Positions 9,935 to 19,568 of a DNA stretch of 21,966 bases are shown in pieces. The DNA comes from Saccoglossus kowalevskii (taxonomy: Eukaryota > Hemichordata > Enteropneusta > Harrimaniidae), in contig NW_003109081.1 in the NCBI RefSeq assembly GCF_000003605.2, forward strand, positions 207,995 to 229,960. Direction: 5' to 3'. The notes under the pieces are model-generated. The model did not search any database. It saw nothing but the letters and a program-made list of their open reading frames with translations, and was not told the origin of the DNA. Numbering within the stretch: the stretch's first letter is position 1; each line of letters begins with the position of its first letter. The position numbers were made by a program, and so were the translations under genes.

Positions 9935-10357
9935 CTAGATAAATACATCAGTTAGGGTGCCCGTATACAGTTTTATTTCTCATTTTTATTTCTACTATAT
10001 TCTGCCAAGATTCTATGTACATATTTTGACTAAGATCGAGTGGACCTATGGTAACCTTAAAGCGCGGTGGTCGTCGCGCAGCGCGTGTTCGAATTTCATG
10101 TAAATCAACAATGTATTTTACACGTGTTGTATACGTCGCTATAAGTCCCATATCGAACACGACTGCCGCCCTTTAAGCAAGCAATGTATTTAGCGTGATT
10201 TAACTAATAATATTACATATAAATGTATCATAATTTTGTACGACACCCATCATTGCATTCATGAATATTCACACATTCATCATTTCATTTTTCATAGAAT
10301 ATTGTCTCTCGTACTAAGAGATAGATTTGGTTTTTATCGAGCATAGAACACTTTTTT

Positions 10358-10735
10358 CACAATCTAATTCAAGATGACCGAATGGTGGCCTCTTTTGTGC
10401 TGAAAAATCAAGTATTACTGGCATTCCGGAACCGCATCTCGGCTGTTTACAGATGGATTTTGACATTACAGATCAGATTCAAAATAGCTGCTGGCGGCCA
10501 TTTTGTTTTAATGAATGCGGGTCTGACATGTTTTGACTGATTATGTTCAAATTTTATATATTCATTGTACATCATGTCAAGGATATGCAGATTTATTGGT
10601 TTGACTATCCGATAAATGGCTGACCGGTGTGTTAATTTTGTTTTGATTAATGCTGTTCCAGAGTAATATCTCTCAATATGGACAAGTACTCGTTTTACGA
10701 TCAGATACAAGATGACTGAATGTCAGTCATTTCAG
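10358..10735 (+). repeat. Degenerate repeat with three related motifs
   Basis: Variants of the motif GATCAGATYCAAGATGACYG appear at about 10361 (AATCTAATTCAAGATGACCG), 10469 (GATCAGATTCAAAATAGCTG) and 10699 (GATCAGATACAAGATGACTG). The second is followed by GGCGGCCATTTTGTTT. The spacing is irregular, so this is either a decayed tandem repeat or several insertions of one element. Confidence 0.45.
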
Positions 10736-11329
10736 TGTTAACAAATCATAATAAAGCATCAGCTTCTAGATCCATATTCCCTTATGCTACAACTATATTA
10801 CTATAAACAAAGCTATATACCTTAAATTTGATAACTAACGGGGACTATGCCACGCATGGCCTGTTTTATTTAAATTTAGCTGCATATTTTTTTAAATAAT
10901 AAACAGTAACATTCATCCCTTACTATTAGTATTATAATTAGTATTATTCTCTCTTAATTATTCGTCATATTTTAGTCCCTTCAAACATGCTGTTTTTTCA
11001 TCTGCTCGGTAACCTTATCCCAAATGCACCTAACAGTACAACTTGTCTCGATTTTCAAAGTACAACTTGTCTCGTATTTTAGGAATGTGTTCTCATTGTA
11101 TTATGTTGGCGTTGGTACCGCGATGTAATGACTGGCGGTAATGACAGTACACGCTCAGGGGGAAATGTCCTGTAATAACCAATAAAAATACAGACAATGC
11201 TGACAATACGAAGTAGAATACTGTTGTAGGATTAGCACGAAAATTTATTGTTCTGAAACTTATATATATATATATATTATGCGACATATGGAACCTGATT
11301 ATACTATATATTAAGCATTAATCCTGTAA
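10736..11329. other. AT-rich noncoding stretch with a TA microsatellite
   Basis: A (TA)n run lies at 11261-11277. No gene, RNA or element signature is visible otherwise. Confidence 0.5.
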
Positions 11330-11475
11330 AAATATGCGATGCAACATGGAAAGACCATATTGCTGTTGAAGGCACTTTGTGTGGAATTTAATCAGAAGGG
11401 ACAGCAGTGGATATTTATTGCACACAAATGTACAACTGTAAAAAAATGTGTTATATTTAAAGGATCGGTCATGAA
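11330..11475 (+). repeat. Dispersed repeat family C, copy 2
   Basis: This is the partner of 9499-9632. It shares ATCCTGTAA, AACATGGAAAGACCATATTG, CACTTTGTGTGGAATTTAATCA, AATGTGTTAT and TAAAGGATCGG, in the same order and with linkers of similar length. Confidence 0.65.
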
Positions 11476-11534
11476 AGACGTTATTACTTCAGGGTTTTGA
11501 CGCATAATTATGACCGTACGTCCCTCGTAAGCAG

Positions 11535-11552
11535 TGCGTCCTGTGGGACGCA
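11535..11552. other. Short perfect hairpin
   Basis: TGCGTCC and GGACGCA pair perfectly around a TGTG loop, about 170 bp upstream of the ATG of the hAT-like fragment. It is too isolated to call a terminator or a regulatory site. Confidence 0.5.
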
Positions 11553-11721
11553 GTAAATTTGGCGTCAAGTCGATTTTAAATAGAACGCTCCAAATCGTCA
11601 TTCGTAATAGCGTCGCCATTTACACCAATCACAAAAAATGTACTATGTAGGCGCTTTGTGTTTATACTTTTTCAAGCTATTAGCTTGTTTCTAAACTTCT
11701 AATGGTCTTCAACATTCAAAC

Positions 11722-12195
11722 ATGGCGACAGTGCCACGGCAGGCCGACCTCCGTTGTTTCTTTGGCGGCAGGCCGTCCAGCCCGTCTACTAATTCTCCCG
11801 TGAAGCTTCACCAGCTACGTCCAGTGAAAAGCCCCACGTTTTACCAAATAGGGATAGTTCATTCAGCGATGGGTGACTAAATCGTTTTAAATGGCTTTGT
11901 TACATATCAGACCTATACGTTATGGAATGTGAAGTTTGTGTGAGAGCGAAAGCCAAAAACCCTTTCACTGACTGTTCAAATTTTCGAAACTCCAGCATCA
12001 AGACTCTGGAAGTCCATGAAGTCAGACTTTACGGCCGCTCGTCGGGTAGCAAACGAGAGGAAATATCAAGGTACAAGTGACAATCTGAAATCATACGCAG
12101 CTCAGCTGCGAACTGTTTATGTTATGGATAAACGGGATCTACCTTGCGATGTTTTTGTCGATTTCATGCATGTTCAGAATTTGTTGTATGAATAA
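11722..12195 (+). pseudogene. hAT/ZNF862-like protein, N-terminal part, frameshifted
   Basis: The start codon sits in AACATGGCG context. The first frame (11722-11880, 52 codons) contains QADLRCFF, a fit to the PCNA-binding PIP box QxxLxxFF. Proteins of this hAT-derived group often start with a short basic tail of this kind. A second frame, open from 11877 to the TGA at 12078-12080, reads LNRFKWLCYISD and then VMECEVCVRAK, with ECEVC as the CxxC of a TTF-type zinc finger, then NPFTDCSNFRNSS and a candidate zinc-binding His in EVHE. A third frame (12019 to the TAA at 12193-12195) continues with KSDFTAARRVANERKYQG and LRTVYVMDKRDLPCDVFVDF, matching the usual sequence after the finger. Two frameshifts, near 11870-11880 and 12015-12022, are therefore needed. 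The family assignment is from memory of ZNF862/KIAA1586-type proteins. The catalytic region does not follow. Confidence 0.62.
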
Positions 12196-13085
12196 AGACC
12201 TCGATAAAACTTAGTAAATTAGATCTTGTTTTCATACCGGGACTCCTCCATTGAACTCAAATAATCTCATTACTTCTCCATTGTATTGCTTTCCCTATTT
12301 AACAGATATCAATTTATTGATTTGTGTATGACCCTTAAATTTGCAATTACGACCCCCAAATTTTCAGAAAGGGGTCCCAATGACCCCCATATCTAAAAAA
12401 TCATGTAAAACCCTGTTACTTTTTTTGAGACAGATTATGGAAGAGAATTTGAGACAAACAAAACACACTTTCATTTTATATTTCAATACCAAGTCTTGGC
12501 GTTACCCCAAAATGGTTAATGTTTTTAACTTCAGATTACTATAAAATAGGCTAGTAGCGTGGCTTTTCCTTTCGTCAGATGCGTGCCACGTTTGTTTTCA
12601 GGCTTAACTCTTTAATCCAATAAACAACCGATCGAAAATAACGCGACTATAACGTAATAACGCCATATCAATTATTATTCTATCAAATAACTTACGCGAG
12701 ATAGTATGATATGTACACAGAGAGTAGTATTAATTGGGTATTTTACTTTTTTTCTAGTTAAATATCCTCCACAAATGCGAAAAAAACATATGCAAGATAT
12801 TTCTGTGTTTACTCACCATATCTCTGTAATTATGAACCAAACGAGAATAGAGATAACTTCCTACTGCACATTCAAGGACTTCAATCGCTTAGTTGCGTGA
12901 GCATAACGGATTGCTCACAAAGACTACGAAGCGTCCACACAAAAGAACACTGTCGACACCAGCACCGCCATTTGACCTTTCAAAATAATGAGAAATACTA
13001 TTATAAAGGTACTCATTATATACTTAACAAGCAGCCTGGCGGCTGAGATAACTCCGCTGTTAGCAATGCACATTTCAATTGAGAA
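12196..13085. other. AT-rich stretch, expected catalytic part of the hAT relic absent
   Basis: I looked here for the hAT catalytic core (a D-E-S-T-D-like motif and a C/H-x-x-H region) and found nothing. The open frames at 12341-12544 and 12706-12900 are short and have no recognisable domain. Confidence 0.45.
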
Positions 13086-13088
13086 CTG

Positions 13089-13650
13089 AAGATAGCATTA
13101 AAAAATGAACAATATGTATAGTATCAAAGCAATGGGACTTGCTGTTTTCAGCAAGAAGTCAAAAATATCACTTTTTACCAAAGATGACCAAAATATTCAT
13201 CAAAATTAGAGAATTAAAGATATCATCACGAAATGAACAAAGAGAGAGAGAGGTCCACATGTAGTATCTATATATGTAATATCAAAGAAATTGGACTTGC
13301 GGTTTTTAACAAGAAGTCGAAAGTATCACTTTTTACCAAAATATTCCCCAAAATTAGGGAAAAGAAGATATTACAAAATGAATAAAATCTGAAAGAGTTT
13401 CACATGTAGTACCTATATATGTAATATCAAAGCAATCAGACTTGCTGTTTTATTACAAGAAGTCGAAAATATCACTTTTTACCAAAAATATTCATCAAAA
13501 ATAGATGATTTGAGATTTTTACATGAAATTAACAAATCTGAGAAAAACACCATCCAAGATACTTGCATAAAATCAATTTGAAAACATTCTGACTTGCGGT
13601 TTCAAGAAAGAAGTTGAAATTGTAATGTTGACGACAACGACGACGGACAC
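13089..13650 (+). repeat. Tandem repeat, period about 150 bp, four diverged copies
   Basis: Blocks recur starting near 13113, 13271, 13416 and 13564. The shared core is ATGTAATATCAAAG, then GACTTGCGGTTTT, ACAAGAAGTCGAAAATATCA, CTTTTTACCAAAA and ATTCATCAAAAWTAG. The fourth copy is partial and runs into TTGACGACAACGACGACGGA, a motif frequent at the end of dispersed invertebrate repeats. An (AG)n run at 13241-13252 interrupts the first interval. Coding frames over it are not conserved between copies. Confidence 0.85.
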
Positions 13651-14640
13651 CCAAAAATTGGCCGATTTGAACGGAAAAAATACAGGTCGAAAGATCAAAA
13701 GTATACGCCTGCGCGTTTGGCACTAGAATGACATTACAAAAAAATTACGAAGGTGAATTCGAGTGTGTTCGGGAATCTTTGGGTAAACGTACGTATGTCA
13801 ATAAATTAAACTATCAGCAAGGTCTGCCGATCGAGGCATGCATCCTACGGGCGTAATCCTCAATTCACACCTACAAAAATAGGCGTTTCTAATTTGTTCT
13901 ATAGTAGTCAGAAATTTAACATTTGCCAGGAAGTTGAATTTGTTTTTTCTTATGATCGTATTCATTGAAGATGCTTGTTAATTCTCTGGTCGCACTAAAA
14001 CACGAGAGGAATGGAACAATAAAGTTTAAGATGAATTAAAAACTTGTATGAAACTTCTTGTTGTAAATTTCGCATGTGAAAATGTGACATTCTACTCACA
14101 ATTGCAGACAACGTAGACAATACCCTATATACCACTAAAAATCGATGTCAGGAATCCAAAGTTTAATTGATTCCCAAGTATTACGCCCTCCCTGTTAGGC
14201 TTATAAGCTTTTAAATGCATACGTAATTTACATAGAAAGGGGAATATTTTTATGACTTGCTATAGGTGGAGAAATAAAGAAATACTTAATAGATATATTG
14301 CATGCACGAATTGTTACATTCTTCGCAAGGAGAGCAGCCTGATTGGACGACAAAGAATTTACCTAGGGTGAGATTTGTCTCCAAATACTATGGTACCGAA
14401 GACTTTATGATTCCCGAATGACGTCAGATGCGATTCTGCTGTGGTATGAACATGAATGTCTTGGGCCGAGGTGATTCCAGCACTCTGTATGAATTAGAGG
14501 TTAATGAACTTTGGTGAATTTGGTTAGACGGGTCAACCTAATGGTGTAGTTTCTCGCAATTCTGTTGGTTTCGACCAATTAGAAATGAGCAGTGTAAACA
14601 AAGTGGTGTCATCTTGATTTACATATGTTCCCCTACAAAT
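13651..14640. other. Noncoding stretch, no gene recognised
   Basis: There is no open frame or repeat I can support. A TGACGTCA site is at 14419-14426, in GAATGACGTCAGATGCG. Confidence 0.5.
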
Positions 14641-14643
14641 TGA

Positions 14644-14871
14644 ACAAGAAATCGTGCCCTGGGCTGCGTGTTGGACGATCCACCAGAAGTACGGTATAAC
14701 ACAGACAACGTCACCATTGAACTCCTAAATGAGAATTTACTCTCTGGTCGCTCTGGTATCAGCTATGGTACTGTACAACGTTCTCGTGATGTGAGCCACC
14801 TCTGGAAACCAAGCCGTCTGAAGTTTGTCGCCACGTTTGTTGCTCCAGTTCGATATCGTTACGTTCGGTAA
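14644..14871 (+). other. GC-richer open frame, unrecognised
   Basis: An open stretch of about 75 codons with no ATG near its start begins after a TGA at 14641-14643 and closes at TAA just beyond 14868. Its base composition is more balanced than its surroundings, and the peptide (LDDPPEVRYNTDNVTIELL and then LLSGRSGISYGTVQRSRD) is not low-complexity. I do not recognise it. It could be an exon or a fragment of a mobile-element protein. No convincing splice sites flank it. Confidence 0.18.
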
Positions 14872-16713
14872 AGTACATCTGCCTTACACGCGCAAACAGC
14901 CAGGTTTCAGTTTCCCCCTGCCTTACCTGCATATTTCGACGGCGGTTACGTTTATCGGAACCGTCTAAAATATTTAGGCAGTGCAGTAATATTTAATTAG
15001 CAGATTTTGTGAAGCTATTTGTATTTTTTTTATTCATGGTTATAGCCATACTCTCATTGTGTATTTATTGTTAAACTTTTGTTCTTTGTATTGAAGTGTG
15101 CGTACGCACATTGTAGTTTATTCAAATTTGGTGTCATTTAGTGCTGTGCGTGTATGATGAATGTGTTCGTTCCCTTATTTATAAATTCTCTATGATTCTT
15201 AGATGTCCAATTGTTATTGGCCTAAGATCATTGTCGGCTTGTAACGATAATCATCTTAATGATTTCCAATGCCTTTATGGCCCGTGAAAAGAACCCTACA
15301 ACAAGTGTGATCTATATAGTTTATGTCATACAAATTACAGTTTGGCATCCCCATTCGCTTTGTATGAATCATTTTGGATTTAATACAAATATATATAGAC
15401 CTCTTGACAATCGATATAACTTTCTTGCGGAAACTTGAATTTGCATATGAATCTGTAACTTTTTCTGTGTTTATGTCCGATTGGCTGTGTCTTGTGTAGT
15501 GCTATCACTGTACTGCTCCTATTGGCGAATGCAGTGGTTTAACACAATAACAAGTGCTGCTAAGATGCATTTCGGCTCCGTCTGTCTGAACATTAGCCCT
15601 TTTCAGATATTTTTTGAAACTGTTTTTACCCGTAAGATAGTGGGCTTTTTGCACAGTTAGATATAACACTAGTGTACGGATAAGCAAATGTACTGAAATA
15701 AAACATCTTACGTATCAGTAATTACTTATAATGTCGGCCCCACAATCTGTTATGTAAACCCTCACACACTGGTGTTTGTATTTGTATATTATGTCTGTGT
15801 TGTCGTAATTTAACAAGTAATATTTCGAATTATTTGAGTTTTAGGTTTACTTTTTTGTGATAGATTTCAATATTCGTCTCGGGCTAGTTTTCCCTCTACC
15901 AGGGTGGTGTCAGAAAGACAGAGACCTAGCAGTTCACAACTCTGTTTCTGAAACTCGCATATGTGATGACACCATGGTCGAATCAAGACTGATGCTGTAC
16001 TTGGAGAAAGTACTGTGATTCCCACTGCTCCGAGTTGTCATTGGTAGTAATAAGGCCAGTACGCATACCACAACGACTTATTACATCCGATGCAGAACCA
16101 AAAGATCTTCCCAATATTTCAATATTGGAGGCTCTCCAGCAATTGACAGTGAAACAGAACTTTTCGATCATTTGTTTTTTACTAAGATCTTTTGCGTACT
16201 GCAATTAAATGATACAGGGGTACCTGATACCGGTAGTTTGTGCACTCACTGTTATGGGCCGGGAATCAGATCAAGGGACCACCTGATTGGAGCATTAGCT
16301 AGTTTTAGACTCACTACGTCTCTGTATGAGCCACTGAAACTAGTGTTGCTGAAACATTTGATAATCAAGGCAGTGTTCTTGCTCGTGTTAGCCTCAGGTA
16401 GGAGGCGATGCAAGATTGCGCCCCTCTCAAGATAATTTGAAATAATACCTAGTGAAGTCAAACTTATCTTACCCCCGTCTCCCTCCCATCATAACAATCC
16501 TGTATGTGATGTAAACAAAATAGAACTGGAGATGATTGTTAGCGCCTGGGTGCTTCATTTCTGACCTTGGTCTAAATTCTGCCAGTTTGTCTATCGTCTA
16601 TCCAACGTTTGCATTTGTTTTTGGTAAGGTAAGTATGAATTTACTAAGTAAATTTTCAAATTATGGAATTATGGACATGGAATTAAATGACAGTGATAAA
16701 TATTGAATCTTTG
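14872..16713. other. Noncoding or unassignable stretch
   Basis: Short overlapping open frames on both strands between 15983 and 16461 have no recognisable domain. A consensus-like 5' splice motif, AAGGTAAGTATG, occurs at 16625-16636 without a convincing exon before it. AATCTTTGCAG at 16706-16716 is a plausible 3' splice site directly before the hAT C-terminal homology. Confidence 0.4.
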
Positions 16714-17534
16714 CAGACAAAATATATCCAGTCACTGAAAGACAACATGGATCACCGTTCTCGGATAGTCTGAGTGTACTTACATGTTTTCATATTTTCA
16801 ATCCCATGGTATTGCCAAACACTAGCAATTCAGAGTTTAAGAATTATGGAACTGATGAAATAAACACACATTACTATGGAAAATGATATGGAAATGAGGG
16901 AATACTTACCCTAGAACTCCAAGCAGAATGGGGAAAATTCAAATTTGACATGATGGTCATGAAAACACAAATGCCAGAAATTAAAAGCAAATACAAAATG
17001 AAAATAAGTAACAACAAAAAAATGACAACTCAACATTAGAACATACAGTGACAACTAATGAGTGGACACTGTTGAAAATAATGAAAATGAAATCAGAATT
17101 TGGATCATTTTATCCAAAGTTGGTGGAACTGTTGGAAGTAGTACTGTCCACTCCAGTTACCAATGCATGGCCAGAAAGAGGTAAGAGTGCACTGAAACGT
17201 ATAGGAACACGATTACGGAACAAACCTCACAGTGATATGATGTGTCTCCGTGTGTCTATAAATGGTCCTGAATTGTTTTCTGTTGAAGCAGAAAATTTAA
17301 TAAAATTGTCAGTCAAAAAATGACTAGCCAAACTGGGATATTGTCCAACAAAAAAACCTGCAGTGGAATATGTAATAGAATTGCAAGATATCCTAAGCAT
17401 CATGGGGGATGAAAGTGTTTAGTGTGAGTGGAATGATTTACTTCAGGATTCTGATCTTCAAGAATTCCAGACAGCCAAACAAATTTTCAATTTAAAATGA
17501 TGATGATGAGGATGATAATGATGCTGAATGTTAA
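16714..17534 (+). pseudogene. hAT transposase C-terminal region, decayed
   Basis: Homology runs through three frames. First is QTKYIQSLKDNMDHR (from 16714). After a frameshift near 16758-16764 come SLSVLTCFHIFNPMVLP and LELQAEWGKFKFDMM, with an in-frame TGA at 16884-16886. After a second shift, in the seven-A run at 17016-17022, comes NEWTLLKIMK and on to PVTNAWPERGKSALKRI, TRLRN and VSINGPELFSVEAENLIK (to 17320). The PVTxAWPERGxSALKRIxTRLRN block is the conserved hAT dimerisation region in its ZNF862/KIAA1586-like form. TGA at 17321-17323 replaces a codon just after SVKK, probably a tryptophan. TAG follows at 17420-17422. A further frame ends in an acidic tail, DDDEDDNDAEC, with TAA at 17532-17534. 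Such elements are transposases or domesticated descendants. With at least two frameshifts and several stops, this one is not functional. Confidence 0.78.
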
Positions 17535-17617
17535 GTGCTAGTGACAATTATTTTTAAGATACTGTTACAGACTGACAGCACTCACATTTCATGCTTGATT
17601 GATTATCATGTATTATC

Positions 17618-17623
17618 AATAAA
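17618..17623 (+). promoter_or_regulatory. AATAAA polyadenylation signal after the hAT relic
   Basis: AATAAA lies 84 bp after the acidic-tail TAA. Its position fits the original 3' end of the decayed gene, although AATAAA is common in AT-rich DNA. Confidence 0.4.
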
Positions 17624-17884
17624 AATGTTATCATCATAAAACCCACCTGTAGTGTCAGTATTTTTATAGTACAGCTATAGTATTTAGATTTGTAAAAAAA
17701 AAAAATATTCCAGCGAATTGTATCATTGTATCATTTCGTTTGGATAAAAATGTAATAAAATGACACCAAATTGTCTCCATAATATTTTAAGATTTTCCCT
17801 CCCCTGAAACATCTCCATATTATGCCTGTGATGGCGCTATGCAGGCACGTGCCACAGTGACCTTGTCCGCCTATAATTTCAGTG

Positions 17885-18025
17885 TAATTATTTTACACCA
17901 TTACAAGTTGTTAAATTGAGAAAATAAATGTATAGACAAATATTTGATACTATAGTTGGTGTAAAAAAACTCTCGTTTAATTATTTTACACCATTACAAG
18001 TTGTTAAATTGAGAGAATAAATGTC
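17885..18025 (+). repeat. 46-bp direct duplication, offset 93 bp
   Basis: TAATTATTTTACACCATTAC followed by AAGTTGTTAAATTGAGARAATAAATGT occurs at 17885-17931 and again at 17978-18024, with one base difference. GGTGTAAAA between the copies is an inverse of their TTTTACACC. A recent local tandem duplication of about 93 bp, with a diverged spacer, explains it. Confidence 0.85.
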
Positions 18026-18840
18026 CAGTTCAGGAGGTAAGTTATTTTATTATTTATTCATTTAGGTTTGCATGGTGGAGTTTCGTGAAGTTTATTATTT
18101 TATCGCGACGTTCTTTGTTTACCTGTTATGGTTTGAGGGATTATAGTTTATTTGATTTACGTTTTAACGGTAGCTCTGAGCGGACTCGAACCTACTGCCT
18201 TTCAAGGTATTTTTGTTTTATCTCGATGGCATGCTTGTGTACCACGCCACTGACTATATGATTGTTCTGTTAAACTGTTAAGCTAGTATTTATTACCGTT
18301 ATTAGCATTACATTGTCACGTGATTTGTTCCACCTTATGTCTTAAGTATCTTTATTGTAATTTGTATATAACAATTCGTATATACCGAGGAAACGACCCC
18401 GTTCGAAGGTCGTGTTTTTGTGACGTCATCAATGCGTGTGTAGGCACGGCTTCTAGAACTGTGCCGGGCTGTTTTCCAAAGATTTTGTGCCAAAGCTGTA
18501 TTTAATAAGGTAATTAGACATAATGTATTTGTTTTAATCGTTTTAAAAGATTTTTTGTTCGGTTGTTCGCCTGACGTTTATTCACATGTTTGTTTACAAT
18601 TTACGATCTGAGCCCCAATTGATGCGTTGGGTACTGTTAACAACATTCAGTTTTCAATTATTTTTATGGGGCAGATGTTATCTTTGATATAATGAATCGA
18701 TAAATCTTCAATAGTGCCCCTTTAGAAATAACAAAATTCTCGCTCTGAAAAGGAATTTTAATGCAGCACATTTACCAACGCAAACGAGTCCCTTTCTGGT
18801 AACATGTTTTCTCACATTATATTTGTTTTTCACCTTTATC
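18026..18840. other. Noncoding stretch with a tRNA-like relic on the minus strand
   Basis: On the minus strand, GGTTCGAGTCC (18182-18192) matches the Pol III B box exactly. TGGCGTGGTAC, about 55 bp 5' of it (around 18240-18250), resembles an A box. The acceptor and T-arm stems do not pair, so this is a relic or a SINE head and not a working tRNA gene. A perfect 5-bp hairpin, CGACC/GGTCG, lies at 18394-18412. ATGTCCAGTTCAGGAGGTAAGT at 18021 reads as a start codon plus an ideal 5' splice site, but I found no following exon. Confidence 0.35.
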
Positions 18841-19190
18841 ATGATACGACAACGGGAATCCAATACCCCAACACCAAGAAAAGTCAAAAGAGGGCAAAGT
18901 TCAGTAACACCAGCACATGACATCTTTATTTGAAAGCAGTATTACAGCAAAGGTGTGTATACTAGTTTCTGTGAAGCTTTTACTTCTTGTTCTGACCAGA
19001 AAACTACAGCGAATATTAAGACTGTGGACTAGGAAAGAAGCTGCTTTGGATGCTACTGTGACAGCATGGCCAGCACTAAAGATGAACATTTTTGGAGAAA
19101 ATGTGCTGAGGCTATAGCAAGCACAACAAAAGAAGTGCAAGTTTTTTTTATATTAAAATTTGAATTTACATTTTAATTGTGAAATAATTG
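18841..19190 (+). pseudogene. Frameshifted coding-like relic, family unrecognised
   Basis: Three successive plus-strand frames each give protein-like, non-repetitive sequence. MIRQRESNTPTPRKVKRGQ runs from 18841 to the TGA at 18931. An overlapping frame reads SLFESSITAK. From 18952 come VYTSFCEAFTSCSDQKTTAN, then an in-frame TAG near 19029, then CFGCYCDSMASTKDEHFWRK and AEAIASTTKE. The cysteine-rich blocks (FCEAFTSC, CFGCYC) and the sharp drop into AT-rich sequence after 19141 suggest a decayed 3' exon. I cannot name the family. Chance open frames are the alternative. Confidence 0.25.
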
Positions 19191-19437
19191 TGAAATCCTT
19201 AAAAGTTTTTTTTTTGTCATTCCACCACCCCCAAAACATAATTTTGCTTTTGTTTACTTAGAGTTATGGTGTAAATTCTCTAACTTTTTATCGAAATGTT
19301 GATGCTGCTTTGTTAATTATTACATTATCTGTAAAAAAAAAAATGTGTGGTTCCGGTAACCCGACCTACCTTAATTTTAACCCGCCAACCTCAATATATT
19401 TTTAACGCAAATATCAGAAATCACGCATTTGATGGGA

Positions 19438-19500
19438 TCTCGCGAAAATTATGACGTCATCCAGACGATGCGCAAGTGAATAAAAACAAAATGGCGGTCG
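19438..19500 (+). promoter_or_regulatory. Cluster of TATA-less promoter motifs leading to an ATG
   Basis: Within 63 bp there are TCTCGCGA (19438-19445), a perfect CRE TGACGTCA (19452-19459), the NRF1-like half-site TGCGCA (19469-19474) and AAAATGGCGG (19489-19497). The last is a YY1-like element and also holds the ATG at 19491. These four motifs co-occur at CpG-type housekeeping promoters in animals. The ATG opens a 25-codon frame (MAVAEVHLFSITFCECDH...) ending at TGA 19566-19568. It could continue if ACGTAGAT at 19551-19558 were a 5' splice site. No downstream exon was recognised. Confidence 0.3.
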
Positions 19501-19568
19501 CAGAAGTACATCTGTTCTCGATAACATTTTGTGAATGCGATCACGTAGATAAAAAAAATAAATATTGA

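Noticed and set aside
13529-13723. 64-codon minus-strand frame as a gene
   Set aside because: It lies over the last copy of the 150-bp tandem repeat and its CGACGACGG tail.
17501-17531. GAT trinucleotide microsatellite
   Set aside because: It reads in frame as an acidic tail, continuing the end of the hAT-like protein, so it is better explained as coding remnant.
16714-17534. Functional hAT transposase
   Set aside because: At least two frameshifts and several in-frame stops break it, and no catalytic core is visible upstream.
18182-18192. Functional tRNA gene on the minus strand
   Set aside because: The B box is perfect, but the acceptor and T stems do not pair and the anticodon arm cannot be placed.
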